Shown here: piece after piece, positions 26,159 to 34,501 of the stretch
How the letters are laid out: every line of letters begins with the position of its first letter
How positions within the stretch are numbered: position 1 is the first letter of the stretch
NCBI GenBank assembly: GCA_039583705.1
Contig: JAVKSM010000001.1
Coordinates: 1 to 64,000 of the forward strand
DNA length: 64,000 nt
Direction of reading: 5' to 3'
Source of the DNA: JAVKSM01 sp039583705
GTDB lineage: Bacteria; Actinomycetota; Actinomycetes; Mycobacteriales; Pseudonocardiaceae
Program-made: the position numbers and the translations under genes
The notes under the pieces: generated by a model
What the model was told of the DNA's origin: nothing
The model's database searches: none
What the model saw: the letters and a program-made list of their open reading frames with translations, nothing else

Positions 26159-26599
26159 TCACCCCTCGCCGCGCACGACGAGCGTGGCCGAAGTGGTCAG
26201 CACCGGCTCGCGACGGGTGTCGACGACCTCGCACCGCACGCCGAGCAGGATGTTGCCGGCCAGGGCGCGGACCCGCTCGACGCAGGCCGTGGTGACAAGC
26301 TCGTCGCCCGCTCGGACCGGGCGGTGCAGTTCCAGGCGCTGGTCGCCGTGCACCAGCCGGGACGGCGCGACACCCAGGTCGGCGACAAGCGCGGAGGTCG
26401 CAAGCCAGGTCACGACCACGCCGAAAGTGGGCGGCGCGATGACGTCGGGGTACCCGGCCGCGCGCGCCGCCGCCGGGTCGCGGTAGGTCGGGTCGTCGTC
26501 GCCGATCGCCTCGGCGAACTCCCGGATCTTCTCCCTGCCGACCTCGTAGGGCGCCGACGTGGCAGTGGTGTAGCCCACCAGCGAGGCGTCGAGGACCAC
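26159..26599 (-). CDS. hadA: MaoC-like dehydratase subunit, HadA-like
   Basis: GTG 26599, two bases after the rpmG stop, gives the expected N-terminus VVLDASLVGYTT then YEVGREKIREFAEAIGD. The 146-aa protein is a hot-dog-fold subunit (APPTFGVVVTW, LVHGDQRLELHRPVRAGD) lacking the catalytic D-x-N-x-x-H, as expected for the stabilising HadA partner of HadB. The gene order rpmG-hadA-hadB matches mycobacteria and relatives. Confidence 0.87.
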   Translation of the reverse strand: MVLDASLVGYTTATSAPYEVGREKIREFAEAIGDDDPTYRDPAAARAAGYPDVIAPPTFGVVVTWLATSALVADLGVAPSRLVHGDQRLELHRPVRAGDELVTTACVERVRALAGNILLGVRCEVVDTRREPVLTTSATLVVRGEG

Positions 26600-26601
26600 C
26601 C

Positions 26602-26766
26602 TCAGCGGGTCTCGCGGTGGCTGCGGTGGGCGTTGCAGTTCGGGCAGTACTTCTTGATCGTCAGCCGCTCCGGGTCGTTGCGCCGGTTCTTCCTGGTGAT
26701 GTAGTTGCGGTGCTTGCACACCTCGCAGGCCAACGTGATCTTGGGGCGGATGTCGGTCGCGGCCAC
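26602..26766 (-). CDS. rpmG: 50S ribosomal protein L33
   Basis: This 54-aa protein retains the zinc-binding cysteines: CEVCKHRNY and CPNCNAH. It also has the basic core [22 protein letters not shown] 26766 is preceded by GAGGAAGGG; upstream frame is non-coding and overlaps tRNA. It is the zinc-containing L33 type. Confidence 0.95.
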   Translation of the reverse strand: MAATDIRPKITLACEVCKHRNYITRKNRRNDPERLTIKKYCPNCNAHRSHRETR

Positions 26767-26829
26767 GGACGTACCCTTCCTCTCGAACAGCCGACCTCTC
26801 GAACCGCTGGCCGGCGGGTCATCTCGCGG

Positions 26830-26902
26830 TAGCGGTGGCCGGACTCGAACCGGCGACACAGCGATTATGAGCCGCTTGCTCTTCCGTCTGAGCTACACCG
26901 CC
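26830..26902 (-). tRNA. tRNA-Met (CAT), elongator type
   Basis: Cloverleaf on the minus strand: acceptor GGCGGTG/CACCGCT (first pair G-U), D arm GCTC/GAGC, anticodon stem AGCGG/TCGCT-type around CTCATAA (anticodon CAT), T arm GCCGG/CCGGC, discriminator A. It lacks the initiator-specific C1-A72 mismatch feature and three-G anticodon stem, so elongator Met is likely. Confidence 0.93.
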
Positions 26903-26928
26903 GAGGTGGGGGATCAGGACCCCTTCCG

Positions 26929-27001
26929 AGCCCCTTTACGGAATCGAACCGTAGACCTTCTCCTTACCATGGAGACGCTCTGCCGACTGAGCTAAAGGGG
27001 C
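26929..27001 (-). tRNA. tRNA-Thr (GGT)
   Basis: Minus-strand cloverleaf: acceptor GCCCCTT/AAGGGGC, anticodon stem TCTCC/GGAGA around ATGGTAA (anticodon GGT), T arm TACGG/CCGTA, discriminator T. It lies upstream of tRNA-Met and rpmG, conserved in actinobacteria. Confidence 0.95.
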
Positions 27002-27076
27002 AACACCTGGCCACTCCCGGGCCACCGGCGAGCCTACACAACCCATACCCGACAGGTGCGTCCGGCCAGCAGCGAC

Positions 27077-29320
27077 TCAGTCCTTGTCGTCGCCTGGCGT
27101 GGCTCGACGCCTGGCTGTGGTGCTGGCGGGAGCCGGGCTGGCCGCGAGCGCGATGTCGTGCCGCAGCACGACGCCGTCGACGAGGAGACGGCTGACGGTT
27201 GGCGCGAACCCCGGCGCCGTGCAGACCAGCAGGTAGGTGCCTGGCACGGCCGGACGCAACCGGTAGGTTCCGCTGGCGGCGGCGCGCGCCCGTCCGGCGT
27301 GGCCGCCCGACATATCGACGAGCGTCACCACCGCGGGCACCGCCGCGCCGTCGCCGACCCGGCTCACCCGACCGAGGATCTCCGCGCCNNNNNNNNNNNN
27401 NNNNNNNNNNNNNNNNNNNNNNNNNNNNNNNNNNNNNNNNNNNNNNNNNNNNNNNNNNNNNNNNNNNNNNNNNNNNNNNNNNNNNNNNATATCGACGAGC
27501 GTCACCACCGCGGGCACCGCCGCGCCGTCGCCGACCCGGCTCACCCGACCGAGGATCTCCGCGCCCGACTCCGGTTCGACGGGACCCGGCGTCTCGCCGT
27601 GGACGTACCGACCGCCACGGAACAGCGAGGCCACCGCGCCGACGAGACAGATGCCGATGGCCATCGCGAAGACCACCAGCAGGCCGTGGTGGAACGGCCC
27701 GGTGACCAGGTTGGGGAAGAAACGCCTGCCCACCAGGATCGCGGCGTTCGCCGGGTTCAGGCTGCCGAGCACCTGGCGCCCGAGGATCTCCTGGATCGGG
27801 TTGAACCCCAGGAACGCCGCGAACAGCGTCCCCACCGGCGGCAGCCCCGCCACCTGGTGGGCGACCCGGGCCGGCACGCCCTGTCCGGTGAGCCCGGAGA
27901 ACAGCGCGGCCGGCATGTCGTGGGCCAGCCCGGCGATGAGCGTGGAGAAGAAGACCCCGATCGACAGCGCCATACCGGAGTTCTGCAGCGTCATCATCAT
28001 CCCGCTGCCGGCACCACGCGCACCCGGTGGCAGGCTGTTCATGACCCCGGTCATGTTCGGGCTGACGAACAGCCCCGACCCGAGGCCGTTGACGAACAGG
28101 ATCAGCGCGAACTGCCAGTAGACGAAGTCGGTCGGCAGCGCCAGCAACAGACCGAACGTGGCCGCCACGATGACCAGACCTCCGGTGGCGAAGGTCCGCG
28201 CCCCGAAGCGGTCCGAGAGGTAGCCGGCCAGCGGCGCGGCGGCCAGGAACCCCACGGTCAGCGGGATCAGGTAGATCGCCGACCACAGCGGCGTCTTCGC
28301 GTAGTCGTAGCCGTGCAGTGGCAGCCAGATGCCCTGCAGCCAGATGATGAGCATGAACTGCAGGCCGCCGCGGGACAGCGCGCTCATCAGCGTCGCGATG
28401 TTGCCCGACGTGAACGCCCGGATCCGGAACAGCTCGAGGCGGAACATGGGCTGCGCGACCCGGGTCTCCACGACGCAGAACACCGACAGCACGAGTGCCC
28501 CGCCGATGAGCCCGGCCAGCACCCACGGGTTGGTCCAGCCCTCGGCATGGCCGCCATAGGGCTGGATGCCGTAGGTGATCGCGGCGAGCAACGCCACCAG
28601 GCCCACAGCGAACGTGAGGTTGCCCGGCCAGTCGACCTTCGCCTGCCGCTGCCGGGTGCCGACGTCCTGCAGGCTCAGGTACGCCCAGACGGTGCCGAGC
28701 ACACCGAACGGCACGCTCACCCAGAACACCAGCCGCCAGTCCACTTCGGACAGCACGCCGCCGACGACGAGCCCCGCGAACGACCCACCGATCCCGGCGA
28801 CCATGTTGATGCCCACGGCGAGCCCACGTCGGGTGGCTGGGAACACGTCGGTGATGATCGCCGTGGAGTTCGCCATGAGCATCGCGCCGCCGACGCCCTG
28901 CACCACCCGCAGCACGATCAGCCACATCGCGCCCCTGCCGCCGGCGAACGGGTCGAGCGCAAGCCCGACCGAGGCCATGCTGAAGACCGCGAAACCGGCG
29001 TTGTAGATCTTGACGCGGCCGAACATGTCGCCGAGCCTGCCCAAGGTCACCACCAGCACGGCCGTGACCAGCAGGTATCCCATGATCATCCACAGCAGGT
29101 AGCCGATGTTCGCCGGCTGCAGCGGGTCGATGGCGATGCCGCGGAAGATCGCCGGCAGCGAGATGAGCAGGATGGAGGAGTTCAGCGTCGCCATGAGCAC
29201 GCCGAGGGTGGTGTTCGACAGTGCGACCCAGCGGTACCGTGGCGAGTCCGGGTGGCGCCGGCCGCGTTGCCGCCCTGCCCCCGCCGTCTGGCCCGCTGCC
29301 ATCGTGCTGCTGCTCGTCAT
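27077..29320 (-). CDS. DHA2-family MFS drug exporter with C-terminal Ig-like extension (contains assembly gap)
   Basis: The first 570 or so residues are an EmrB/QacA-type 14-TM exporter: LNSSILLISLPAI in TM1, LGRLGDMFGRVKIY as the motif A loop, and RVVQGVGGAMLMANS as a motif C-like segment. They should export drugs or metabolites by proton antiport. After the last TM comes an extracytoplasmic tail with a carboxypeptidase-regulatory/CnaB-like beta domain (AEILGRVSRVGDGA, GTYRLRPAVPGTYLLV), which is unusual for this family. One hundred N interrupt the tail, flanked by identical 77-bp copies, so the number of domain repeats and the total length are unknown. A palindrome upstream suggests local repression. 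Confidence 0.85.
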   Translation of the reverse strand: MTSSSTMAAGQTAGAGRQRGRRHPDSPRYRWVALSNTTLGVLMATLNSSILLISLPAIFRGIAIDPLQPANIGYLLWMIMGYLLVTAVLVVTLGRLGDMFGRVKIYNAGFAVFSMASVGLALDPFAGGRGAMWLIVLRVVQGVGGAMLMANSTAIITDVFPATRRGLAVGINMVAGIGGSFAGLVVGGVLSEVDWRLVFWVSVPFGVLGTVWAYLSLQDVGTRQRQAKVDWPGNLTFAVGLVALLAAITYGIQPYGGHAEGWTNPWVLAGLIGGALVLSVFCVVETRVAQPMFRLELFRIRAFTSGNIATLMSALSRGGLQFMLIIWLQGIWLPLHGYDYAKTPLWSAIYLIPLTVGFLAAAPLAGYLSDRFGARTFATGGLVIVAATFGLLLALPTDFVYWQFALILFVNGLGSGLFVSPNMTGVMNSLPPGARGAGSGMMMTLQNSGMALSIGVFFSTLIAGLAHDMPAALFSGLTGQGVPARVAHQVAGLPPVGTLFAAFLGFNPIQEILGRQVLGSLNPANAAILVGRRFFPNLVTGPFHHGLLVVFAMAIGICLVGAVASLFRGGRYVHGETPGPVEPESGAEILGRVSRVGDGAAVPAVVTLVDXXXXXXXXXXXXXXXXXXXXXXXXXXXXXXXXXXGAEILGRVSRVGDGAAVPAVVTLVDMSGGHAGRARAAASGTYRLRPAVPGTYLLVCTAPGFAPTVSRLLVDGVVLRHDIALAASPAPASTTARRRATPGDDKD
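27312..27565. repeat. 77-bp direct repeat flanking an assembly gap
   Basis: Bases 27312-27388 and 27489-27565 are identical and encode the same 25-residue stretch starting GAEILGRVSRVGDG. They abut the N run on both sides. This is the signature of a tandem repeat that assembly could not span. Confidence 0.9.
27389..27488. other. Assembly gap of 100 N
   Basis: Exactly 100 N, the conventional filler for a gap of unknown size. It lies within the C-terminal extension of the MFS exporter. Confidence 0.98.
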
Positions 29321-29356
29321 GTCCGGTTGCGTCCTCCGTCGGCGTCGGCCCAGTTG

Positions 29357-29374
29357 TTAGTTTGCATAAACTAA
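29357..29374. promoter_or_regulatory. Operator-like palindrome upstream of the MFS exporter
   Basis: TTAGTTTGCATAAACTAA is a 7-bp perfect inverted repeat around GCAT, in an AT-rich island within otherwise GC-rich DNA. It sits 37 bases upstream of the exporter ATG and 30 bases upstream of cinA. Palindromes of this form are typical MarR/TetR-type operators of drug exporters; no regulator gene is adjacent. Confidence 0.55.
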
Positions 29375-29404
29375 GCAACGAGGGCCAGTACCCCCGGCAC
29401 TAGG

Positions 29405-30766
29405 GTGGGGGCGGTGTCGAGAGTTGCCGGCGCGCGGGCCGGCATCGTGGTCACCGGCACCGAACTGCTCACCGGCCGGGTCGTCGACCGCAACGGGCCA
29501 TGGCTGGCCGAGCGGCTCGGCGAGCTGGGCGTCGAGGTGCTCGACGTGCTCCTCGTCGGCGACCGGCCCGATGACCTGGAGGCGGCGCTGCGGTTCCAGG
29601 CGGGTCGCGGCGTCGATCTCGTCGTCACCAGCGGCGGTCTGGGGCCCACCGCGGACGACCTGACGGCCGACGCGGTCGCCCGCTTCGCCGGGGTCGACCT
29701 CGTCCTCGACGAGGCGATGGAGCGGCGGATCGCGACGATCGTGGCCGGCTTCGCGGGTCGCCGCCGCGAGCCCCCCGGGGGCCGCTCGCCGGCCCGGAAC
29801 ATCGACCCTGACGGTCGCTCGCCAGCCCTGGGCATCGACACCGAGGCGCTGCGGGTCGCCACCCGCAAGCAGGCGATGGTGCCCTCGGGCGCCGCCGTCG
29901 TGGCACCGGCGGGGACGGCGCCCGGTCTGGTCGTCCCGGTGCCGGACGGCCCGACCGTCATCGTGCTACCGGGGCCGCCCCGCGAGCTGCAGGCGATGTG
30001 GGACGCGGCCGTCGCCACCGCACCCGCCCGCACCGTGCTCGGTCGGGCGCGGCCGCGCCGCAGCATCCACCTGCGGCTGTTCGGGCTCGCCGAGTCCGAC
30101 ATCGCGGCGACCCTGCGGGAGGTCGGGGCCCGGTTGGACCTGTCCCGCCTGGAGATCGTCACCTGCCTGCGGGACTTCGAGCTCGAGGTCGACGTCCGGG
30201 GCGGCCCGGAGTCCGACGCGGCCAGCGCGCAGCTCGTCGAGGAGATCCGCGCCCGGCACGGCCGGTTCCTCGTCAGCACCGACGGCAGCTCGGTTGACGA
30301 GGTGCTCGCGGGACTGCTGACCGGCCACCGCCTCGGGCTGGCCGAGTCGTGTACCGGCGGCCTGCTCGCCGGCCGGATCTCGGCCCGCCCCGGCTCGTCG
30401 GCGCATCTCGCCGGCAGCGTCGTCGCCTACTCCAACCGGGCCAAGGTCGAGCTGCTCGGCGTGCCCGCAGCGCTCATCGAGCAGCACGGCGCGGTCTCCC
30501 CCGAGGTCGCCACCGCGATGGCGACCGGGGCACTTCGCCGATTCGGTGCCGACGTCGCCTGCGCCGTGACCGGGGTGGCCGGCCCGGGCGGGGGCACCAG
30601 GACCAAGCCGGTCGGGTACGTCTGCTTCTGTGCGAGAGCCGCCGACGGTCGCACGCTCGCCCGCGATCCGGTACTGCCTGGCGGACGGGCCGACGTGCGG
30701 GACCGGTCCGTGGTGGTCGCGATGCATCTGCTGCGTCGGCTGCTGCTCGGCGAGGGCCGCCGGTAA
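29405..30766 (+). CDS. cinA: CinA family protein (nicotinamide-nucleotide amidase type)
   Basis: This 453-aa protein has both CinA domains. The N-terminal MoCF/COG1058 domain shows [19 protein letters not shown] and [19 protein letters not shown]. The C-terminal NMN-deamidase-like domain shows [43 protein letters not shown] and [11 protein letters not shown] local insertion near residues 122-146 contains the GRSPARNID and GRSPALGID near-repeat. The family salvages NMN in NAD recycling and is competence-linked in some bacteria. Start GTG 29405 or GTG 29414; no good Shine-Dalgarno is visible, so leaderless translation is possible. Divergent from the MFS exporter. Confidence 0.9.
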   Translation: MGAVSRVAGARAGIVVTGTELLTGRVVDRNGPWLAERLGELGVEVLDVLLVGDRPDDLEAALRFQAGRGVDLVVTSGGLGPTADDLTADAVARFAGVDLVLDEAMERRIATIVAGFAGRRREPPGGRSPARNIDPDGRSPALGIDTEALRVATRKQAMVPSGAAVVAPAGTAPGLVVPVPDGPTVIVLPGPPRELQAMWDAAVATAPARTVLGRARPRRSIHLRLFGLAESDIAATLREVGARLDLSRLEIVTCLRDFELEVDVRGGPESDAASAQLVEEIRARHGRFLVSTDGSSVDEVLAGLLTGHRLGLAESCTGGLLAGRISARPGSSAHLAGSVVAYSNRAKVELLGVPAALIEQHGAVSPEVATAMATGALRRFGADVACAVTGVAGPGGGTRTKPVGYVCFCARAADGRTLARDPVLPGGRADVRDRSVVVAMHLLRRLLLGEGRR

Positions 30767-30809
30767 GCCGGCGCTGCGGCTCGCAGCGCCCACCGGCTCC
30801 GCCGGGTGG

Positions 30810-30835
30810 GTTTACCGGGGGATGGTCTAGGGCAG
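30810..30835 (+). promoter_or_regulatory. Possible stress-sigma promoter of the small hydrophobic gene
   Basis: GTTTA at 30810-30814 and GGGCAG at 30830-30835 are spaced 15 bases. This resembles the GTTT/GGGTAN type recognised by SigB-like factors. It lies about 40 bases upstream of ATG 30876. Confidence 0.3.
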
Positions 30836-30875
30836 AGAACCCCTTACTTATCACCCGATCGAGGGAAGGGTCACG

Positions 30876-31037
30876 ATGGTTCCCCTGCTGTTGGTGCTCC
30901 TGCTCGCTGTCATCCTCGGCGGCGCAGGTTTTGCGCTCCACCTCCTGTGGATCATTGCGGCGGTCGTGCTCGTCGTCTGGCTGCTCGGCTTCCTGTTCCG
31001 TTCCGCCAGCGGCGCGGGACGCTGGTACCGCTGGTGA
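30876..31037 (+). CDS. Small hydrophobic membrane protein
   Basis: A 53-aa reading frame starts at ATG 30876 behind AGGGAAGGG. It is almost wholly hydrophobic, with two predicted membrane segments (LLLVLLLAVILGGAGFAL and WIIAAVVLVVWLLGFLF) and a short polar tail ending GRWYRW. The pattern matches the short 'hydrophobic protein' family (DUF5670/Lmo0937-like) common in Streptomyces and often stress-induced. Function unknown. Confidence 0.75.
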   Translation: MVPLLLVLLLAVILGGAGFALHLLWIIAAVVLVVWLLGFLFRSASGAGRWYRW

Positions 31038-31116
31038 GCTGCCACCGCTGGTGATCCGGTGCCGGTGGCGAAACTGGTAGCGGTGGCGATCCGGTAACGA
31101 GTGGTGGGGCGGCCCC

Positions 31117-32844
31117 TCAGAACGGGGAGCGGCCACCGAACATGTCGGCCAGCCGGGCGACCAGCGACAGGTCGCCCGTCGCGCTGGCGCGGCCGCTGCC
31201 GAACAGCACCAGCGGGTTGACCGCACCGAGCGCCAGCCGGCCGAAGTCGGCGGCGGAGAGCTCGATCCGCACCTCCGGACAGGACGAGGCGCCTGCCCGA
31301 GCGTGGGCGCTCCCGTCGCGGACCTCGATCGTCCAGTCCTGCGGCGTCCGCCCGGCGAGCCGAAGCCGGTAGCTGATGTCCCCGCTGAAGCCGGCCCCGG
31401 CGCGCGGGTCGTAGGCCTTGGCCATGGCGCCGAACAGCCCGCGCTGCACCATGGACGGGCCCAGCAACCGCTCCAGCACCGCATCGGAGGCGCCGCTGAC
31501 GAGTTCGGTGAGCCCGTTGCGGGTCCGGGCGCCCAGCGCGTCCCGCACCTGCCCGGCCAGGTCCCTGACCCCGGGTAGCCCCAGGTGGGTAGCGGCGAGC
31601 TCGGCGTCCTCGTCGATCCGGTACGGCGCCGGCAACGACCGGGCCGGCGCCCGGCGGGCGAGCGCGGCGTCGACGACCGGCGCCAGCCGGTCCGCCTTCG
31701 CCTGCTCGGCCTCCTCCCGGCCGTCCTCGAAGTGTGGCAACACCTGCGTGCCGAACAGCTCCAGGCTCTCGCAGATGTGCTCGTGCCGGTTCCGGCCGGC
31801 CTGCAACACGAAGATCACCTGGTCGACGCCGGCCGCCTGGTAGCGCCGGACCAGGTCGGTGACCTGAGCCGGGCTGCCGATCGCGCCGCGCAGCGAGCCG
31901 ATGCCCTCCTGCAGCAGCCGCACCCCGAGCGGCGCCGCCTGCGGCGTGACGAGGTGGCGGGCGAAGCCGGCCTCCTCGCGCCGCTCGCGGAACTCGGCCC
32001 ACACGTCCGTCGAGTTGGGATAGTGCTCACCACCGCCGTAGTAGTGGGCGAGCGAGTAGCCGAAAAAGTGCGCGCCGTCGATCCCGCGCTCGATCGCCTC
32101 CGCCTCCTCCTGGGCGATCATCAACGGCACCACGACCGCGAGGTTCGGGTTGACGGCGAACCCAGCCGGCACGCACTCCGGCGATCCGAGCAGCTCGTAG
32201 TACTCGCTGGCCCACCGACCGGCCTGCTCCGGCTCGACGAAGGAGAAGGACAGCGCCCCGATGCCATTGCGGGCGGCGTGGTGGATCGTCTCGCGGCGGC
32301 TGCACGCCACCCACAGCGGCGGATGCGGCCGCTGCACGGGCTTGGGGACGACGTTGCGGGGCGGCATCCGGACGAACTGGCCGTCGGCACCGGCGAAGGG
32401 CTCCTCGACGAACATGCGGGTGATGACGTCGAGCGCCTCCTGCCACATGGCCCGCTTGGCTCCGCGCGGGACGCCGAAGCCGCCGAGCTCGGCTGCCGAG
32501 CTGGCCTCGCCGGTGCCGAGGTCGACCCGGCCGCCGGAGACCAGGTCGAGGGTGGCTACCCGCTCGGCGACCCGGGCCGGGTGGTTGACCGGCGGCGGGA
32601 GCTGGACGATGCCGTGGCCGAGTCGGATCCGCGAGGTGCGCTGGCTGGCCGCGGCGAGGAACACCTCGGGAGCCGAGGAGTGGCTGTACTCCTCGAGGAA
32701 GTGGTGCTCGACCTCCCAGATGTGGTCGATACCCACCCGATCAGCGATCTCCACCTGCTCAAGGGCCTCGTCGAGCAGCCGGCCCTCGTCCCCGGGCGCC
32801 CACGGACGGGGCATCTGGTGTTCGTAGAAGATCCCGAAGCGCAT
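31117..32844 (-). CDS. LLM-class flavin-dependent oxidoreductase with C-terminal SCP2-like domain
   Basis: This 575-aa protein's residues 1-380 are bacterial-luciferase-like (MRFGIFYEHQMPRPW, IRLGHGIVQLPPPVNHP, GRVDLGTGEASSAAELG, PPLWVACSRRET), an F420/FMN-dependent monooxygenase or dehydrogenase fold. The C-terminal 170 residues resemble an SCP2/sterol-carrier-like domain (WTIEVRDGSAHARAG, CPEVRIELSAADFGRLALG, NPLVLFGSGRASATGDL), suggesting a bulky lipid-like substrate. ATG 32844 is chosen over codons eight residues upstream because it begins the conserved N-terminal strand. Substrate unknown. Confidence 0.82.
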   Translation of the reverse strand: MRFGIFYEHQMPRPWAPGDEGRLLDEALEQVEIADRVGIDHIWEVEHHFLEEYSHSSAPEVFLAAASQRTSRIRLGHGIVQLPPPVNHPARVAERVATLDLVSGGRVDLGTGEASSAAELGGFGVPRGAKRAMWQEALDVITRMFVEEPFAGADGQFVRMPPRNVVPKPVQRPHPPLWVACSRRETIHHAARNGIGALSFSFVEPEQAGRWASEYYELLGSPECVPAGFAVNPNLAVVVPLMIAQEEAEAIERGIDGAHFFGYSLAHYYGGGEHYPNSTDVWAEFRERREEAGFARHLVTPQAAPLGVRLLQEGIGSLRGAIGSPAQVTDLVRRYQAAGVDQVIFVLQAGRNRHEHICESLELFGTQVLPHFEDGREEAEQAKADRLAPVVDAALARRAPARSLPAPYRIDEDAELAATHLGLPGVRDLAGQVRDALGARTRNGLTELVSGASDAVLERLLGPSMVQRGLFGAMAKAYDPRAGAGFSGDISYRLRLAGRTPQDWTIEVRDGSAHARAGASSCPEVRIELSAADFGRLALGAVNPLVLFGSGRASATGDLSLVARLADMFGGRSPF

Positions 32845-32938
32845 GGGGCACATTACCGTCATCGTCACGTCCGCGCCCCGGACGGCGCAGCCGAGCGGGG
32901 GCCCCCGCCCCTACCTACGCGCCTAGGTCGCTGCCGGC

Positions 32939-33589
32939 CTACCCGGCGGGCCGCACGCCCAGCCGCAGCCGGATGTTCTCACCCCGCATGCACCGGCGCA
33001 GCCATATCATGGAGGCCAACGCCGTCACCACGACGAGGGAGTAGGAGCCGGCGGTGCTGACCACGAGGAAGTCCCCGATGGTCGCCTGCGCGAGCGTCCA
33101 CAGCGTCGTCACGCCGTTGACGATGAACACCACGGCCCACAACACGGAGACCCGGCGGAAAAATCGCAGGATACAGGGGTGACCGATCAACGTTGGGGGG
33201 AACGCGCAGAAGTCGTTGGCCAGCTTGGCGATGAACGGCCGCTCCAGCGGCAGCGATGCCAGCAGGACGCCGGCGATGAGAAAGTTCTGCACGCTGGGCT
33301 GCAGGAAGTAGAGGAAGGCGCTGCCGGTGGTGAGGCCGATCAGCGTGCGGACTCCCAGCAGGGCCGTCGTCAACAGCAGCACCGCGGGCACCGGCCGGCG
33401 CGTGACCAGCCGGGTGAGCACCGCCGCGACCGACCAGGCCAGGGCGGCGTACAGCCCGCCGGAGAACCCGACCACCCGAAACAGCAGGTAGAACAGCAGC
33501 AGTGGCGCCAGCGCGGCCTCAACGATGTGTTGCCCGGCGTGCTTGACCAACTGCGGCAGGGCCGGCAGGTGGACGGTCATCGACTGCAT
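32939..33589 (-). CDS. VC0807-like integral membrane protein
   Basis: This 216-aa protein has five or six hydrophobic helices (APLLLFYLLFRVVGFSGGLY, VPAVLLLTTALLGVRTLIGL, SVLWAVVFIVNGVTTLWTLA). The layout resembles the VC0807 family of membrane proteins of unknown function. ATG 33589 follows GAGAGGGAA; an ATG at 33637 is possible. No functional motif is visible. Confidence 0.65.
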   Translation of the reverse strand: MQSMTVHLPALPQLVKHAGQHIVEAALAPLLLFYLLFRVVGFSGGLYAALAWSVAAVLTRLVTRRPVPAVLLLTTALLGVRTLIGLTTGSAFLYFLQPSVQNFLIAGVLLASLPLERPFIAKLANDFCAFPPTLIGHPCILRFFRRVSVLWAVVFIVNGVTTLWTLAQATIGDFLVVSTAGSYSLVVVTALASMIWLRRCMRGENIRLRLGVRPAG

Positions 33590-33733
33590 GGGCGTGGGTT
33601 CCCTCTCGTCTGGGGTTTCACCCATATTGGCAGGCACTTGTGAGCGGCCCCGCGCCGCCCCGCCTGCTCAACTGCTCGACGCCGGACCGGTGACGCGGCC
33701 GCGTCCCGCTCGGGACGAGGACCAGCCGCTACC

Positions 33734-34381
33734 TCAGCGGGGTCGCCCGACCAGGAAGTCCGAGCTGTGGACCGGCGCGAGCTCGACCACCTCGCCGGGC
33801 TCCGGAGCGGTCCACATCTTGCCGTCACCCGCGTAGATCGCCACGTGGTACACCGACCTGGGGCCGCCGAAGAACAACAGGTCGCCCGGTTGCACGTCCG
33901 AGCGCGTGACGTGCGGCGAGACGTCGTACTGCGCCTGCGAGTTGTGCGGCAGCGAGATGCCGACGCGACCGTAGACGAACCTCGTCAGTCCCGAGCAGTC
34001 GAAGGCGGTCGGGCCAGCCGCGCCCCAGCGGTAGGGCGCCCCGGCCTGTCGGGCAGCCTCGGCGACGATCCGCTGGCCCAGCGACGGCACCACGACCGGA
34101 GCGGGAACGGGAACGGGCTGCAGGCCCGGCATCGGCACCGGCCCGGGCAGGCCGGGTGGCCCGGGCAGGCCGGGTGGCCCGGGCAGGCCGGGTGGCCCGG
34201 GCAGGGTGGGGAGCGGTGGCGGGAGCGGCAGGTCGACCGGCAAGGCGGAGCTGAGCGCGGCGGGTGAGGCCGTCGCGATCCCGGGAAACGCGGCAAGCGC
34301 TCCCGCGACCGCGGTCGTGCCGGCGGCGGCGAGGCGCAGCCGATGTCGACAGACCCGGGGGGCGGCGTGGCGTCCAGGCAC
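33734..34381 (-). CDS. Secreted NlpC/P60 (C40) cell-wall hydrolase with collagen-like linker
   Basis: GTG 34381 is preceded by GGAAGGAG. The 215-aa product has an Arg-rich signal peptide (LAAAGTTAVAGALAAFPGIA), a linker of PGPPGL-type repeats, and a C-terminal C40 domain: FDCSGLTRFVYG (catalytic Cys), QPGDLLFFGG, and VYHVAIYAGDGKM (catalytic His). Such enzymes cut peptide stems of peptidoglycan. The linker is encoded by 18-bp tandem repeats. Confidence 0.88.
   Translation of the reverse strand: MPGRHAAPRVCRHRLRLAAAGTTAVAGALAAFPGIATASPAALSSALPVDLPLPPPLPTLPGPPGLPGPPGLPGPPGLPGPVPMPGLQPVPVPAPVVVPSLGQRIVAEAARQAGAPYRWGAAGPTAFDCSGLTRFVYGRVGISLPHNSQAQYDVSPHVTRSDVQPGDLLFFGGPRSVYHVAIYAGDGKMWTAPEPGEVVELAPVHSSDFLVGRPR
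34140..34193. repeat. 18-bp tandem repeats encoding a PGLPGP linker
   Basis: Three exact 18-bp copies, plus a partial fourth, run in frame through the linker of the NlpC/P60 gene and encode a collagen-like Gly-Pro-Pro-Gly-Leu-Pro repeat. Confidence 0.9.
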
Positions 34382-34501
34382 CTGTACTCCTTCCACGTCC
34401 CACAGAGTGGGCCCGCTGCGGTCCAGGTCACGATAGCGTCACGGCCGGACAACGAGATGCAACGGGGTGGGGTGTCGCGCGTCCGGGTTTGCCCGCCCGT
34501 T

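Noticed and set aside
34140..34193. 18-bp repeats considered as regulatory iterons
   Set aside because: They lie inside the coding region and encode the PGLPGP linker of the NlpC/P60 protein.
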